Under the pieces are notes generated by a model. It saw only the letters and a list, made by a program, of their open reading frames with translations. It made no database searches and was not told the origin of the DNA. 64,000 nt of DNA from Paraniabella defluvii (GTDB lineage Bacteria > Bacteroidota > Bacteroidia > Chitinophagales > Chitinophagaceae). Of the stretch, positions 1-10,812 are shown piece after piece (positions within the stretch are counted from its first letter, which is position 1; every line of letters begins with the position of its first letter). Both the position numbers and the translations under genes were made by a program. Location of the stretch: positions 6,014,001 to 6,078,000 of the forward strand of contig CP079215.1 in assembly GCA_019316985.1 (NCBI GenBank), written 5' to 3'.

Positions 1-1
1 C

Positions 2-685
2 TTATTCATAGTTTTGCAAATCATTGCCTGTGGTAAAATGGATGCCAATTATGCAGACTTTATAAAAGACGGGGAGATTGTATACACCGGGAGAGCCGAA
101 GCCCTTACTTCCTATCCTGGTAAAAACCGGGTGAAACTAAGCTGGTTGCTCGTTTCCGATCCCAAGGTCAAGCTATGTAAAGTTTTCTGGAATAACAAAA
201 CGGATTCTCTTGCAATACCCGTGCAGAAAACAGGAAAGACAGATACAATACAAACGATCATCAGCAACCTGAACGAAGGGCTTTATGCATTCCAGGTTTA
301 TACTTATGACGACGAAGGACATACTTCGGTAAAATCTGAAGTGCCGGGAGTTTCTTATGGAGCCAGTTACGCCGGCTCCATCTTCAACCGCTCTTTAAAA
401 TCGGTCAAAAAGGCGCCCAACGGCAAAGATATCTGGCTGGAATGGTTTGGAGCAGCGCAACAAACTGCAGCAGTACAGGTAAACTATATCAATACCGACG
501 GACAACCGGCTAGCGTTGTGTATACAGAGCGGTTCGACAACCTGGGGAGATCAAGAGGTTTTTCGAATACCGATACCATCTATAACTATAAAAATGGTAC
601 GTCCTTCAATTACCGCACGGGTTTTCTGCCGGGCAATGGAGCTATTGATACATTTTATACTGCCTTTAAAAATGTAATCCCTTAA
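2..685 (+). CDS. DUF4998-type surface lipoprotein (5' end outside window)
   Basis: The reading frame is already open at base 2, so the start codon lies before the window. The first visible residues are the end of a lipoprotein signal peptide, hydrophobic LQIIAC followed by G, so the Cys at residue 8 should be lipidated. The rest (about 220 residues) resembles the DUF4998 family found beside SusC/SusD genes in Bacteroidota: a beta-rich domain with a VSYGASYAGS segment and repeated Y/F-rich strands. This family assignment is from memory of the family, not from a search. It is uninterrupted, unlike most genes here. It is the first gene of a plus-strand series leading to glycoside hydrolases, so I infer a glycan-binding or accessory role at the cell surface. 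Function unproven. Confidence 0.6.
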   Translation, partial: LFIVLQIIACGKMDANYADFIKDGEIVYTGRAEALTSYPGKNRVKLSWLLVSDPKVKLCKVFWNNKTDSLAIPVQKTGKTDTIQTIISNLNEGLYAFQVYTYDDEGHTSVKSEVPGVSYGASYAGSIFNRSLKSVKKAPNGKDIWLEWFGAAQQTAAVQVNYINTDGQPASVVYTERFDNLGRSRGFSNTDTIYNYKNGTSFNYRTGFLPGNGAIDTFYTAFKNVIP

Positions 686-773
686 AGAAAAATAAAACAA
701 AATAGTACGCTATAACCCGCCACTTTACCACCAGGACCGGCGGTTATCAGCATAGTTAAATTGGAAATCCCCG

Positions 774-2875
774 ATGAAAAATTATCTATCACTACTGGTT
801 GCACTGTTTACCTATGCTGCAGGCAGTGCCCAGTCTCCCGCTACAGCCACGGTACCTGCCCGCTGGAACCTGGCATCTTCTCAGGCTATTGCATGGCAGG
901 TTAAGGACCGGGTGCCGCACGCTGATCATATAGAAATGAGCGGACAAAAAGTTTCACTCTGGCTGCAGTACCAGGTAGATGAAAAAAGGCACCCTCCTTC
1001 ACCAGAACTTTTGTCTTCCCTACCTTCCGCCTGTTGCCGGCAAGAACTATTGCTTCTATGATGTATAGCGTAGAAGACGAAAACCTGCCCCGGATTTTAA
1101 TAAATGATAAGCTTTTAAAAAAGGAGTATATATGCAACCGTAATGGACGATCAGCCGGAAAAGGCTGCATTTATACAATTTGACGGCATTCTTTCTGCCG
1201 AAAGTACAATTGGAGCTGCAGGTACCATAACCTTAAAAAGATCTTTTTATCCCTCTGTTGATAAAGCAATGGCGGTTGAAAAACTTGTTTTTATTAATAA
1301 CGGCGGGCAACCGGCCCGCATTGAGATGGAGTTCCTGCAGCGGGAAGTAAGGCCTGCCGCCGAACGGTCTAGCGACGGCCCCTTCGATTTATAATATCAA
1401 CCGTCAACGACGGCTTAAAAACAGTGGCGCCGGGCGACTCTGTAACCTTTGGCATTAGTTACCAGGCAATTGCCGGGGCTTCCGCCACCTCTGTTGATGC
1501 CGATATAATGCAGGAGGAAGCTGGCAGGAGAAAAAGAGTTAAAGATATATCGGCCTTACTTCGCCTCGAGTGCCCCGATGAAGTTTTAAATACGATGTTC
1601 AACTTTGCAAAAATAAGAGGCACAGAAAGCATCTTCAATACCAGGGGCGGCCTAATGCATGGCCCAGGTGGTCTCAGGTACTACGCTGCTATATGGGCTA
1701 ACGACCAGGCTGAATACATTAATCCTTTTTTTTGCTTACCTGGGCGACGATATTGCCGTTAAATCGGCAATGAACGCGTACCGGCTGTTTGCCGCGTATA
1801 TGAACCCGGAATACAAGCCTATTCCCAGTTCCATTATAAATGAAGGAAAAGGAGTATGGCAGGGTGCAGGCGACCGGGGTGATATGGCCATGATTGCCTA
1901 TGGCGCCGGGCGTTTTGCGCTTGCCAACGGGAATGCCGATTCGGCCAAAGTTTTGTGGCCCCTTATCGAATGGTGCCTCGAATACTGCAGGAGAAAGATC
2001 AATACAGAGGGAGTGGTATGGAGCAACAGGGACGAACTGGAAGGCAGGTTCCTTCCGGCAATGCCAATCTTAATACCAGTTGCTTGTATTATGATGGCCT
2101 GTTATCTGCGGCAATGCTTGCACAGTCATTGGGAAAAACGCAAAGCAGGTGAAAGACTACACACAGCGGGCGGCTGAAATGAAAGTAAATATTGAAAAAT
2201 ACTTTGGCGCAAAGGTTGAAGGATTTGATACCTACCGGTACTATAAGGGCAACGATACTTTACGGGCCTGGATCGCTACGCCTCTGGTAATGGATATATT
2301 CGATAGAAAAAAAGGAACTATAGAAGCCTTATTCTCTGACCGGCTTTGGACCGAAGATGGTTTGGCTACCCTCGCCGGCAACAGCACATTCTGGGACAGA
2401 TCTACATTATATGGATTACGCGGGGCCTTTGCCGCAGGTGAAAAAGGCAAGGCGTATAACTTTTTAAAATACTATTCGCAAAGGCGATTACTGGGCGAGC
2501 ACGTGCCCTACGCGGTGGAAGCCTACCCTGAGGGAAATCAGCGGCACCTTTCGGCTGAAAGCGGCTTGTATTGCCGCATATTTACTGAGGGGATATTAGG
2601 CATTCGTCCCGTTGGATTTAGTGCTTTTACTATTACGCCCCAACTTCCGGCAACATGGAATTTTATGCGACTCAAAAACATCCATGCCTTTGGAAAGATA
2701 TTCGATATAGAAATACTTCGTAAGAATACCGACCGGTTAACGATGTATATTACAGCAAATGGTAAAAAGCGGGGATATGAATTGACAGAAGGGAAAAAAC
2801 CACTATCAGGCTCTAAACAACTTCAGGCCCGGGCAAAATGCCGCAATTGTTACCGTTACCTATACTGCGGATTGA
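774..2875 (+). CDS. Secreted six-hairpin (alpha/alpha)6 glycosidase-like protein, frameshifted
   Basis: It starts at an ATG followed by a signal peptide (MKNYLSLLVALFTYAAGSAQ). The conceptual protein is about 700 residues: an N-terminal beta-sandwich, then a helical catalytic-type domain with GVWQGAGDRGD, SNRDELEGRF, LWTEDGLATLAG and YPEGNQRHLSAESG, then a short beta domain ending FRPGQNAAIVTVTYTAD. This layout is that of six-hairpin glycosidases (debranching-enzyme or rhamnosidase-like clans); I cannot name a GH family. The reading frame changes at least six times, near 985, 1135, 1400, 1728, 2050, 2145 and 2810. At 1725-1732 a run of eight T would read correctly as seven; near 2050 one T is missing. 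Conserved sequence on both sides of every break argues for sequencing indels. It lies 60 nt ahead of the GH36 gene and is probably co-transcribed with it. Confidence 0.6.
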
Positions 2876-2935
2876 AAAAGAACCAGTACAATAGGTAATA
2901 CATTAAACTATTAATAGTTCTCTAAAGAAAAACAA

Positions 2936-5086
2936 ATGAAAATACGCTCCTGTACCATTTTGCTTCTTCTAATATCAATTGCCGGTAAAGCGCAAACAGG
3001 CAGTATTTTTATAGAAACCGATAACACTGCTATTGTTTACAAAATAGGAAAGGACAAAAAAGTAAACCAGGTATATATAGGCAACAAGCTATCGAGATCG
3101 GATTACACGGAGCTGAGCGCCGGACGGGAAAATTTACCTGACCGCTGGTATGGACAATCAATTGGAGCCGGCCATTCGCGCCGTACACAGTGATGGCAAT
3201 CCTTCACTGGATTTGCAGTTCGACAGCTATCAACAGCGGAAGGAAGGCGATATTACCCATACACAAATCAGGCTAAAGGATCCTGTTTACCCTTTTAATG
3301 TAACGGTTCACTTTAAAGCCTATACCCGGGAAGATGTGATCAAAACATGGACTGAAATATCGCATAAAGAAAAGCAACCTGTAATGCTGACGCAATATGC
3401 TTCTTCGCTGCTGCACTTAAATGCGGGGCAATACTGGTTAACACAATTTCACGGGGATTGGGCCAGGGAGGTACAGATGATAGAGGAAAAGCTTTCAAAT
3501 GGTATAAAAATATAGAAAGCAAGCTGGGAACACGAACCAATTTTTATCAGACACAAACTTTTTTGTTTCGCTGGAGAAGCCCTCTTCAGAAAATGAAGGA
3601 AAGCTGATTGCGGGAACACTGGGCTGGACCGGCAATTTCAAATATACTTTTGAAGTAGATCAAAAAAACGGGTTAAGGGTTATTTCGGGAATTAACCCGT
3701 TTGCATCAGAATATTACCTGGCTCCGAACGAGGTATTTAGGACGCCTGAATTTATATTTACCTATTCAGCAAAGGAAAAGGGCTGGCCAGCCGTAATTTG
3801 CATAAATGGGTAAGAAATAATGCCCTGCTCGATGGCAATGTTCCCAGGATGACCTTGCTCAATAACTGGGAAGCTACACACACCAGCTTTAATGAGCAAA
3901 GGCTTACGGAGCTTTTTGATGAAGCGCACAAACTGGGTGTAGACCTTTTTCTACTCGATGACGGGTGGTTTGGTAACAAATATCCGAGGAACGATGACAA
4001 AGCCGGCCTGGGAGACTGGCAACCAGACCGCTCAAAACTTCCGAACGGAATAGGCAAACTGGTAAAGGAGGCATCCGCGCGCGGCGTAAAGTTCGGCATC
4101 TGGCTCGAGCCCGAAATGGTGAATCCTAAAAGTGAACTATACGAAACACATCCCGACTGGATATTGAAACTGCCCAACCGGCCGGAAAGCTACGGTAGAA
4201 ATCAATTGGTGCTGGATCTTACAAACCCGGCTGTTCAGAACTTTGTTTATAGTATCGTGGACGATATGATGACGGAAAACCCGGGGATTGCTTTTATAAA
4301 ATGGGATTGTAACCGAAGCATGACGAACGCCTATTCCACTTATCTTAAAAATCGTCAATCACATCTTTATATTAACTACACCAAAGGATTATACAGTGTG
4401 ATGGAGCGAATAAGGAAGAAGTACCCCATTTACCCATTATGCTATGTGCCGGAGGCGGCGGCCGTACAGACTACAAAGCCCTCGAATATTTTACGGAGTT
4501 CTGGCCCAGCGACAATACGGATGCCCTGGAGCGTATCTTTATACAATGGGGATACTCTTATTTTTTTCCGTCAAATACTATTTCGGCACATGTAACCAGC
4601 ATGGGAAAACAGTCTCTTAAGTTCAGAACAGACGTGGCGATGATGGGCAAAATGGGATATGACATCCGCATCAACAACTTCACCGGGCAAGAGCTTGAAT
4701 TCAGTAAAAACGCGGTTAAAACCTATTCTGAAATCAGCGATGTTATATGGAAAGGCGATCTTTACCGCCTGATCTCACCCTACGACCAGAACAGGGCGGT
4801 GCTGATGTATGTTAACGACGCTCAAAGCCGGGCGGTGCTCTTCAACTATCATATGAACCTCAGGAAAAAGGATAATTTTTCCAAGGTGTTGCTGGAAGGC
4901 TTAAATCCATCCAAGAGTTACCGGGTACGCGAGATCAACCTGTTGCCCGGCACATCATCTACATTACCGGACAATAACAAAATATTATCGGGAGCATATT
5001 TAATGGAGGCAGGAATCAATATTGCACCGGGAAAGCTGCAATCTTTAACAAGCAACATCATTGAAATAACAGAAACCCCTATATAA
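2936..5086 (+). CDS. GH36 alpha-galactosidase, secreted, frameshifted
   Basis: About 715 residues with a signal peptide (MKIRSCTILLLLISIAGKAQ). GH36 hallmarks are all present: the N-terminal beta-supersandwich, then LFLLDDGWFGNKYPRN, GIWLEPEMVNP, the nucleophile segment GIAFIKWDCNR (Asp of KWD), LCAGGGGRTDYKALEYF and the acid/base segment FWPSDNTDALER, then a C-terminal beta domain. The enzyme should hydrolyse terminal alpha-1,6- or alpha-1,3-galactose in the periplasm. Frame changes occur near 3145, 3508, 3785 and 4437, with conserved sequence on both sides. It sits between a six-hairpin glycosidase-like gene and a dual esterase, a plausible trimming set for a galactose-decorated polysaccharide. 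Family assignment is firm; the exact substrate is inferred. Confidence 0.88.
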
Positions 5087-5192
5087 GTCATCCTCACCCG
5101 CTAACCCGGTTTAGATACAGGTATATACAGCTTAATAACTGGTATAATCAACTGACTGCTAAAAAAATCTATTTCCTATTTTAGCTGGTTAA

Positions 5193-7168
5193 ATGATGGG
5201 AGCCAGAAGTTTGAAAAAAACAAGAAGATACTATCCTTGCTGCTTTTGCTTGCCGGCCTCTTATGGCTAAAGCATGGCACAGCCCAGACTGTTGGTGATG
5301 AGCGCCCGACTCAATGGAAACATTTCAGGAAATTTCAGTTTACACTCGATGGTGCCGAAGCCTGGTACATAGAACCGGCAAAGCCCCTGCCGGGGAAACC
5401 CTGGGTATGGCGTGCCTATTTCCCCGACTGGCACACCGACATGGACAGCATTTTACTGGAACGGGGAATTGCTATAGCCTATATAAAAGCAAATGATTTA
5501 TTCGGGCACGCTTCTGCTATGAATTTGTGGGATGCTTTATACGATTTCCTTGTTTATAAAAAGCAATTTGCAGCCAAACCTGCCCTTGAAGCTGTAAGCC
5601 GAGGAGGATTATACGCTTATGCCTGGGCTAAAAAAATCCATCGAAGGTAAGCTGCATTTATGCGGAGGCACCGGTTTGCGATTTCACCAGCTGGCCTGGG
5701 GGAAAGGCCGGGGAACCGGTTCGGCCACAGATTGGAAAAAAATTATTGAAAGTATATGGCTTTTCAGAAGCGGAAGCCATACAGTACAACGATCAACCCA
5801 AAGACAATCTTGAAACGCTGGCTGCCTATAAAGTACCTATTTTACATGTAATAGGTTTAAATGACAGCATTGTTCCTAATGAGGAAAATACCTTTAAGCT
5901 TGTACAAAACTATATCAAAGCCGGCGGACCTGCGGCAATAGTGCCTATGACCAAAGGAACGCAAAGCCTGCAGGGGCACCACTTCCCTATTGAAACCCCT
6001 GAAGGGCTGGCCAATTTCATCATCGGAAATATTACACCGGTAAAGCCGGTACTGGCCAGCGAGCGTTTTATATCTGTCAATAACGGGCTCTCCAACCTGG
6101 CTTACCGCATCGGCCAAAAAGATTCTATCACAGTGGCTTTTTAGGCGGTTCAATTACCCATATGAAAGGATGGCGTAATATGGTTGGCAGGTTTCTTACA
6201 GAATATTATCCCGGCGCCCGCTTCCGTTTTATTAACGCGGGCATTCCGTCGCTGGGCAGCTTACCTCATGCCTTTCGCCTACAAAATGATGTTTTAAGCA
6301 AAGGCAGGATCGACCTCCTATTTATAGAATCTGCTGTAAATGATCTGGTGAACCGAACGCCGGCAATTACGCAGCAACGCGCACTAGAAGGCATCATCCA
6401 TCACTCGCTGACTGCTAACCCCTACATGAATATCGTTCTCATGGGGTTTGCCGATGAATTTAAAATAGCCGATTACAGCGCGCACAAAACACCGGCCGAA
6501 ATACGGCTACACCAGGAGCTGGCGCTCCATTATCAGGTTCCTTTTATCAACCTGGCAGCAGAGGTTTATGAACGCATCGGTAATAAGGAGTTAAGCTGGC
6601 AGGACGATTTTAAAGACCTGCATCCCTCCCCTACGGCCAGGCATTGTATGCCCATTCCATCCAAACCCTGTTAAAAAGGGCATTGCAAAAACCGGCAGAT
6701 CAGCTTGTAAAAGCTACAATACCACCTCCACTGGACAGGAAAAGTTACACCCGGGGAAGCTACCTGCCCGTGTCAGCTGTAACCAAAAGTAATGGCTTTA
6801 ACATCAACCAGTACTGGGAACCAGCGGATGGTGTAAGCACAAGACCCGGGTTTGTACAGGTACCTGTTCTGGAAGCGACAACGGCAGGAGCTGCCACAGA
6901 ATTAACATTTAAAGGTTCAGCTATCGGCATAGCCGTTCTTTCGGGCCCCGATGCAGGAATCGTTGAATATACAATAGATGGAAAAGAAGTAAAGACCGCA
7001 GACCTCTATACACAATGGAGTAAAGGATTACACTTACCCTGGTTTATTTTATTAGGCGACGGATTACCGGAAGGCAGCCATCAGCTGAGGCTAAAAGTGG
7101 CTCCTCAGGGTAACACCGCCTCCAAAGGAAACGCGGTCAGGATTGTTCATTTCCTGGTAAACAAATAG
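5193..7168 (+). CDS. Fused alpha/beta-hydrolase + SGNH/GDSL hydrolase (dual esterase), frameshifted
   Basis: One reading path of about 650 residues joins two hydrolase folds. Residues ~30-300 are an alpha/beta-hydrolase: nucleophile elbow EAVSRGGLYAYAW, then ILHVIGLNDSIVPNEEN carrying the likely acid, and GHHFPIETP carrying the His. Residues ~330-480 are an SGNH hydrolase: block I FLGGSITHMKGW, Gly block INAGIPSLGS, Asn block ESAVNDLV and block V DLHPSPTG. A beta-sandwich follows (AIGIAVLSGPDAGIVEYTIDG). I chose the ATG at 5193 because a signal peptide appears in the next frame (ILSLLLLLAGLLW). A run of seven A at 5213-5219 needs an eighth to join them. Other breaks are near 5640, 5750, 6140 and 6645. 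Likely role: removing acetyl or similar esters from polysaccharide in the periplasm. The fusion is the unusual feature. Confidence 0.72.
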
Positions 7169-7237
7169 GCTATTATCTTATACATTATGCCGGTTGAGAA
7201 AACCGGCAGCTTACATAATAATTGAAAACAATACAAT

Positions 7238-8373
7238 ATGAAGTCAGCAAATTTATGGCTTGCCGGTATGGTAACACTGCTTTCAGCAACTACCCCGGTT
7301 CGTGCACAGCAATCATCCATTGAAGCATTTAAATCATGGCCCAAAGGAACTTCGCCGGAAGAGATCGGGAAGAAAATAGCCTCAAGGTTTATAGTTACGC
7401 CTCATACCAACTTTAACCGGAGTACCCCTCCGAAGGTAATTACTTACCCTGAAACCTGCACCTGGTACGGCGCGCTGACTTTTGCAAAAGTCACCGGTAA
7501 TAAGGCCTTAACCCGGCAACTGGCAGATCGTTTTGAACCTTTATTGGGTAACCGCGACACGCTGGTTCCCGTGCCCGACCACGTAGACTATACCGTATTC
7601 GGATCGGTTCCCCTGGAACTATATATGCAAACAAAAGACGAGCGTTATTTGAAGCTGGGAAAAATGTTTGCAGATAAACAATGGGGCCCTCCGGAAGGAA
7701 AAAGAGTTACAGCAGAATCGCACCGGTTTTATAATAAAGGCTTAACCTGGCAAACACGTCTTTGGATTGACGATATGTTTATGATTACAGCCGTGCAATC
7801 GCAGGCCTTCCGGGCTACGGGCAACCGCATGTATATTGACAAAGCAGCCAATGAAATGGTGTTTTACCTGGACTCATTACAACAGCCGAACGGGCTCTTC
7901 TATCATGCCCCGGATGTACCTTACTTCTGGGGACGGGGTGACGGCTGGATGGCTGTTGGCATGAGCGAGCTCTTGCGTTCTTTGCCCAAAGATCATCCTA
8001 ACCGCGCCCGTATCATGGATGGCTATAAAAAATGATGGCCACTTTGCTGAAATACCAGGCAGACGATGGTATGTGGAGGCAGCTTATTGACGATCCCAAC
8101 TCATGGAAAGAAACTTCCTGCACCGGTATGTTTACCTGCGCCTTTATTACAGGTGTGAAAGAAGGCTGGTTAGATAAAAGATATATGCCCCTGCCGCACG
8201 TAAAGCCTGGCTGTCGTTAATAAAATACATCAACAGTGATGGCGACATTACCGATGTATGTGAAGGAACCAATAAAAAGACAGCCACCAGTATTACCTCG
8301 ATCGGAAAAGAAATACTGGAGACCTTCATGGGCAGGCGCCCTGTTATGGTGTGCTACGGCATTTCTGAGATAA
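7238..8373 (+). CDS. GH105 unsaturated rhamnogalacturonyl/uronyl hydrolase, frameshifted
   Basis: About 375 residues with a signal peptide ending near VRAQQ. GH105 features: TCTWYGALTFAKVTG, WQTRLWIDDMFMITAVQSQAF (the Asp pair holds the catalytic acid) and YFWGRGDGWMAVGMSELL. After repair the C-terminus reads TGDLHGQAPLLWCATAFLR, typical of the family, so the true stop is at 8371-8373. Four breaks are clear. At 8028-8033 six A should be seven; near 8195 there is an unresolved shift; at 8273-8277 five A should be six; at 8339-8341 CCC should be CCCC. The enzyme removes the 4,5-unsaturated uronic acid that pectin lyases leave on oligosaccharides, by hydrating the double bond. It points to rhamnogalacturonan or a related pectin for this segment. 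A strong hairpin follows the gene. Confidence 0.85.
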
Positions 8374-8392
8374 AGCTGTAATAAAATTGAAC

Positions 8393-8419
8393 GCCAGGGA
8401 CCGTCCCGAAGTCCCTGGC
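8393..8419. terminator. Hairpin terminator after GH105
   Basis: A perfect 8-bp inverted repeat (gccaggga / tccctggc) with an 11-nt loop lies 19 nt after the repaired stop codon of the GH105 gene. The plus-strand gene series ends here and the next gene is on the other strand, so a transcription terminator is expected. There is no clear T-tract, which lowers confidence. Confidence 0.5.
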
Positions 8420-8886
8420 CCCTATTGCGACTTATTATAAGCTATGTATGTATGAAATAATGATTGAATGATATTTATAGAAATGTCACCTGGAATAAAG
8501 CAGTGAGAGGAGCATGCCATTTTTCCGATTCGTGCATACACGAACGAGGAAAGCCAGTGAAAATGCTTGTCAGCACGAGCGCCGGGGAATAGAAATTTAT
8601 GCACCTATTATAAATTCACCAGATGGAAGATTGCCGGCCTGTCCTGCCCGCAGCACTACAGCGAAACGGAACCACTGCTTTGCCTGGGAACGGGTATATG
8701 CTGCCCTCCCCGACCGGCCAGATTCGGGAAATAAATAACCCTATAAACCTATCTCGCGTTTAAATGAAGAAGCCCCACCAGTAGCAAAGACTTGCTTTTG
8801 AGTGAGGCGTTCTTTCCTCTGATTGCTTGCTTAAACTACTATCTTAAACAGCTGTACCATGATACAATCAAGTTAAGCTGTTCTGT
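8420..8886. other. Gene-poor stretch between the GH105 and cytochrome c genes
   Basis: About 470 bases between the terminator of the plus-strand PUL series and the 3' end of the convergent cytochrome c gene. Two short ORFs overlap here on opposite strands (8422-8604 minus, 8514-8738 plus). Neither has a recognisable domain, signal peptide or conserved neighbour link, and the plus one is rich in Arg, Pro and Cys as chance ORFs are. I see no tRNA, repeat array or transposase remnant. A weak 7-bp hairpin at 8847-8853/8876-8882 could end the cytochrome c transcript. Confidence 0.4.
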
Positions 8887-9396
8887 TTAATAAAAGTATC
8901 TGCTGCCGGTAACCATTAAACCAAGCAACTTAAACAAATGCAGCACGCGGCTATTTCTTTTTTTTACAGTTAATTGCGCCACTTCGTTCTTATACACCGG
9001 CGTTGCCTTGTTTCCAAAACTCCTCCTGATATAGGTTAATACATCAGCAACCTGCTGATCTGTAAGCATTTTAAACGGAGGCATATTATTGGAATAATAT
9101 TCCCCGTCGAGCTCCACATGTTCCTGCAGGCCGTTTCTTACAATCCTGATGAGTCTGGTTTTGCTACCTAAAACACCGCTTGTGCCTGCCAGCGGAGGGT
9201 TTAAGTTTTGCACGCCGCCCCCATCGGGCTGGTGACAGGATAAACAAAATTTCTGGTAAACTATTTTTCCGCGGTTTGTTGATGATATAACCGGCGAAAC
9301 CGAAGAGGTACTCTTTTTCACCACGGGCTTCTTTGCAGACTGGCCCCACCCTGCAAGGCTTCCTAATATACAACCCATTACTATAACTGTCCTCAT
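8887..9396 (-). CDS. Periplasmic c-type cytochrome
   Basis: 169 residues, uninterrupted. I use the ATG at 9396 (MRTVIVMGCILGSLAGWGQ, a signal peptide) rather than the upstream ATG at 9414, because the preceding gene stops at 9398 and leaves one base between them, which suggests translational coupling. The heme-binding CxxCH is CLSCHQPDGGG; the axial Met is probably in YYSNNMPPFKMLTDQQV, and VADVLTYIRRSFGN closes a normal class I cytochrome c fold. The Ser/Lys-rich segment after the signal peptide looks like a linker. It directly follows a PQQ-type sugar dehydrogenase and is the natural electron acceptor for it: substrate oxidation in the periplasm would pass electrons to this cytochrome and on to a terminal oxidase. 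Family assignment is firm; the partner is inferred from position. Confidence 0.85.
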   Translation of the reverse strand: MRTVIVMGCILGSLAGWGQSAKKPVVKKSTSSVSPVISSTNRGKIVYQKFCLSCHQPDGGGVQNLNPPLAGTSGVLGSKTRLIRIVRNGLQEHVELDGEYYSNNMPPFKMLTDQQVADVLTYIRRSFGNKATPVYKNEVAQLTVKKRNSRVLHLFKLLGLMVTGSRYFY

Positions 9397-9397
9397 C

Positions 9398-10657
9398 TTA
9401 TTGTTTATATTCAATTTTATAAATAGTCCCCTTTACATCGTCTGTAACATAAAGTGCTCCGTCAGGTCCCTGTGCCAACCCGCAGGGACGGTGCTGTGCC
9501 TGGCGGGGAGAGATCACTTCAGGCACTCCCGAAAATCCATCAGCAAACACTTCCCAATTGCCAGACGGCTTGCCGTTTTCAAAAGGAACAAATACCACAT
9601 AGTACCCTTCCTGTTTTTCAGGTGTACGATTCCATGAACCATGAAAAGCTACGAAGGCCCCGTTCCTGAATCTTTCGGGGAATTGGCTGCCGGTATAGAA
9701 CAATAATCCGTTAGGAGCTAAATGTCCGGGAAAAGCCACTACCGGGTCAATATACTCCTTCCCTCCTTCTTTCTTACCATCACCGCCGTACTCGGGCGCC
9801 ACGATCTTTTTTTTTTCAGGATAGGATCATAATAAATAAACGGGAACCCCGCGTTGTCGCCTTTCTGAATCATATACATGCATTCAGCGGGAACTTCGGC
9901 AGACTGCTTTTGCGTGTATAGCGCCGGAAAAAGATCGTGCAGCTGATCCCTGCCATGTTGCATAACAAACAATTTGTTGTTTTGCGTGTTCCAGTCAAGT
10001 CCTACAACATTGCGCAACCCTGTAGCATAACGGATACCATCTGCGTAAGTTTGATCCGGCTTGTCGCAACGGAACTGCCAGATACCTCCCGACGAATCAA
10101 GCAGCGGGCAACCGGGTATACCCATCGACCCGGGTTGCCGGTCTTTTTCCTGGCACGAATTGGTTGGCGTACCTATATTAACATAAATATTGCCTTCATT
10201 ATCCAGCACAATAGACTTGGTTTCATGCTGCCGCCCCATCTTTAAACCTGTTATAATCCGCTCGGGCTGATCAGGATTCAGTACCTCGTTATCGTTACCC
10301 AACCTGTAACGAAAAACTTCCTGGTTGGAAGAGGCATACAAGTATTTATCCTTTACATAAATTCCTGTTCCGCCATAATTGCTAAACCGCCCACCACAGT
10401 AGCCTGTCCCTGGCTATTTTCCCGTAGTATTAAAATACCTTTTCCTGCCAGGGCCGGGCCATCTTCACATAAATCAATCCACCGGGCAATACAGAAAGAT
10501 GCCTTGCTTTTCCTGAGGTATCAATGATCTTGCGGGCGGTAAATCCTGGCAAAATCTTTAATCCTGCGTTGGAGACCTGGCTAAATCCTGATAAATTTTG
10601 GCCGAGCAGTAGTAGGAGAATAATATTGATCCTTATAACATTTCTAATCTGATACAT
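9398..10657 (-). CDS. PQQ-dependent sugar dehydrogenase family protein, frameshifted
   Basis: About 420 residues with an N-terminal signal peptide (IRINIILLLLLGQNLSGFSQ). The body is a beta-propeller of the glucose/sorbosone dehydrogenase type: VLDNEGNIYVNIGTP, YATGLRNVVGLDWN, LFVMQHGRDQLHDLFP, GFPFIYYDP, AFVAFHGSWNR and CGLAQGPDGALYVTDD. The family oxidises aldoses or sorbosones with PQQ in the periplasm. A start at 10657 (MYQIRN) is preferred to 10681 because a candidate -7 box at 10692-10699 would place the RNA start only a few bases before 10681. Breaks are near 10340-10430 and in a ten-T run near 9807-9816, where one more base restores the frame (LKKKKIVAPEYGG). The downstream cytochrome c begins one base after the stop. 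No PQQ synthesis gene is in view. Confidence 0.75.
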
Positions 10658-10691
10658 AAGATGGCTTAAAAATTTTCGCATATTTACGAGA

Positions 10692-10699
10692 CAAATATG
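10692..10699 (-). promoter_or_regulatory. Candidate -7 promoter element for the dehydrogenase-cytochrome pair
   Basis: On the minus strand the bases read CATATTTG, one mismatch from the Bacteroidota -7 consensus TAnnTTTG. It lies in the gap between the AraC gene and the dehydrogenase, about 35 bases before the ATG at 10657. No clear -33 TTG was seen at the usual distance. Confidence 0.35.
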
Positions 10700-10812
10700 A
10701 ACCGCTTTTCCATTATCCACATGCACCCGATCAGCAATCTATTCACTCATTTTAGCAATATTACAGCGCAATAAACCCTGGTGCACGTCCTCAATCAGCG
10801 GCAACATATTTA

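Noticed and set aside
774-8373. Programmed frameshifting or widespread pseudogenization of the PUL
   Set aside because: Breaks are at many different short homopolymers with no slippery site plus structure, also affect non-PUL genes, and catalytic motifs remain intact; sequencing indels explain them better.
8514-8738. Plus-strand ORF of 74 codons in the gap after GH105
   Set aside because: No domain, odd composition, overlapped by an equally unsupported minus ORF; not reported as a gene.
8847-8882. 7-bp hairpin near the 3' end of the cytochrome c gene as a terminator
   Set aside because: Short stem, 22-nt loop and no T-tract on the relevant strand; too weak to list as a feature.
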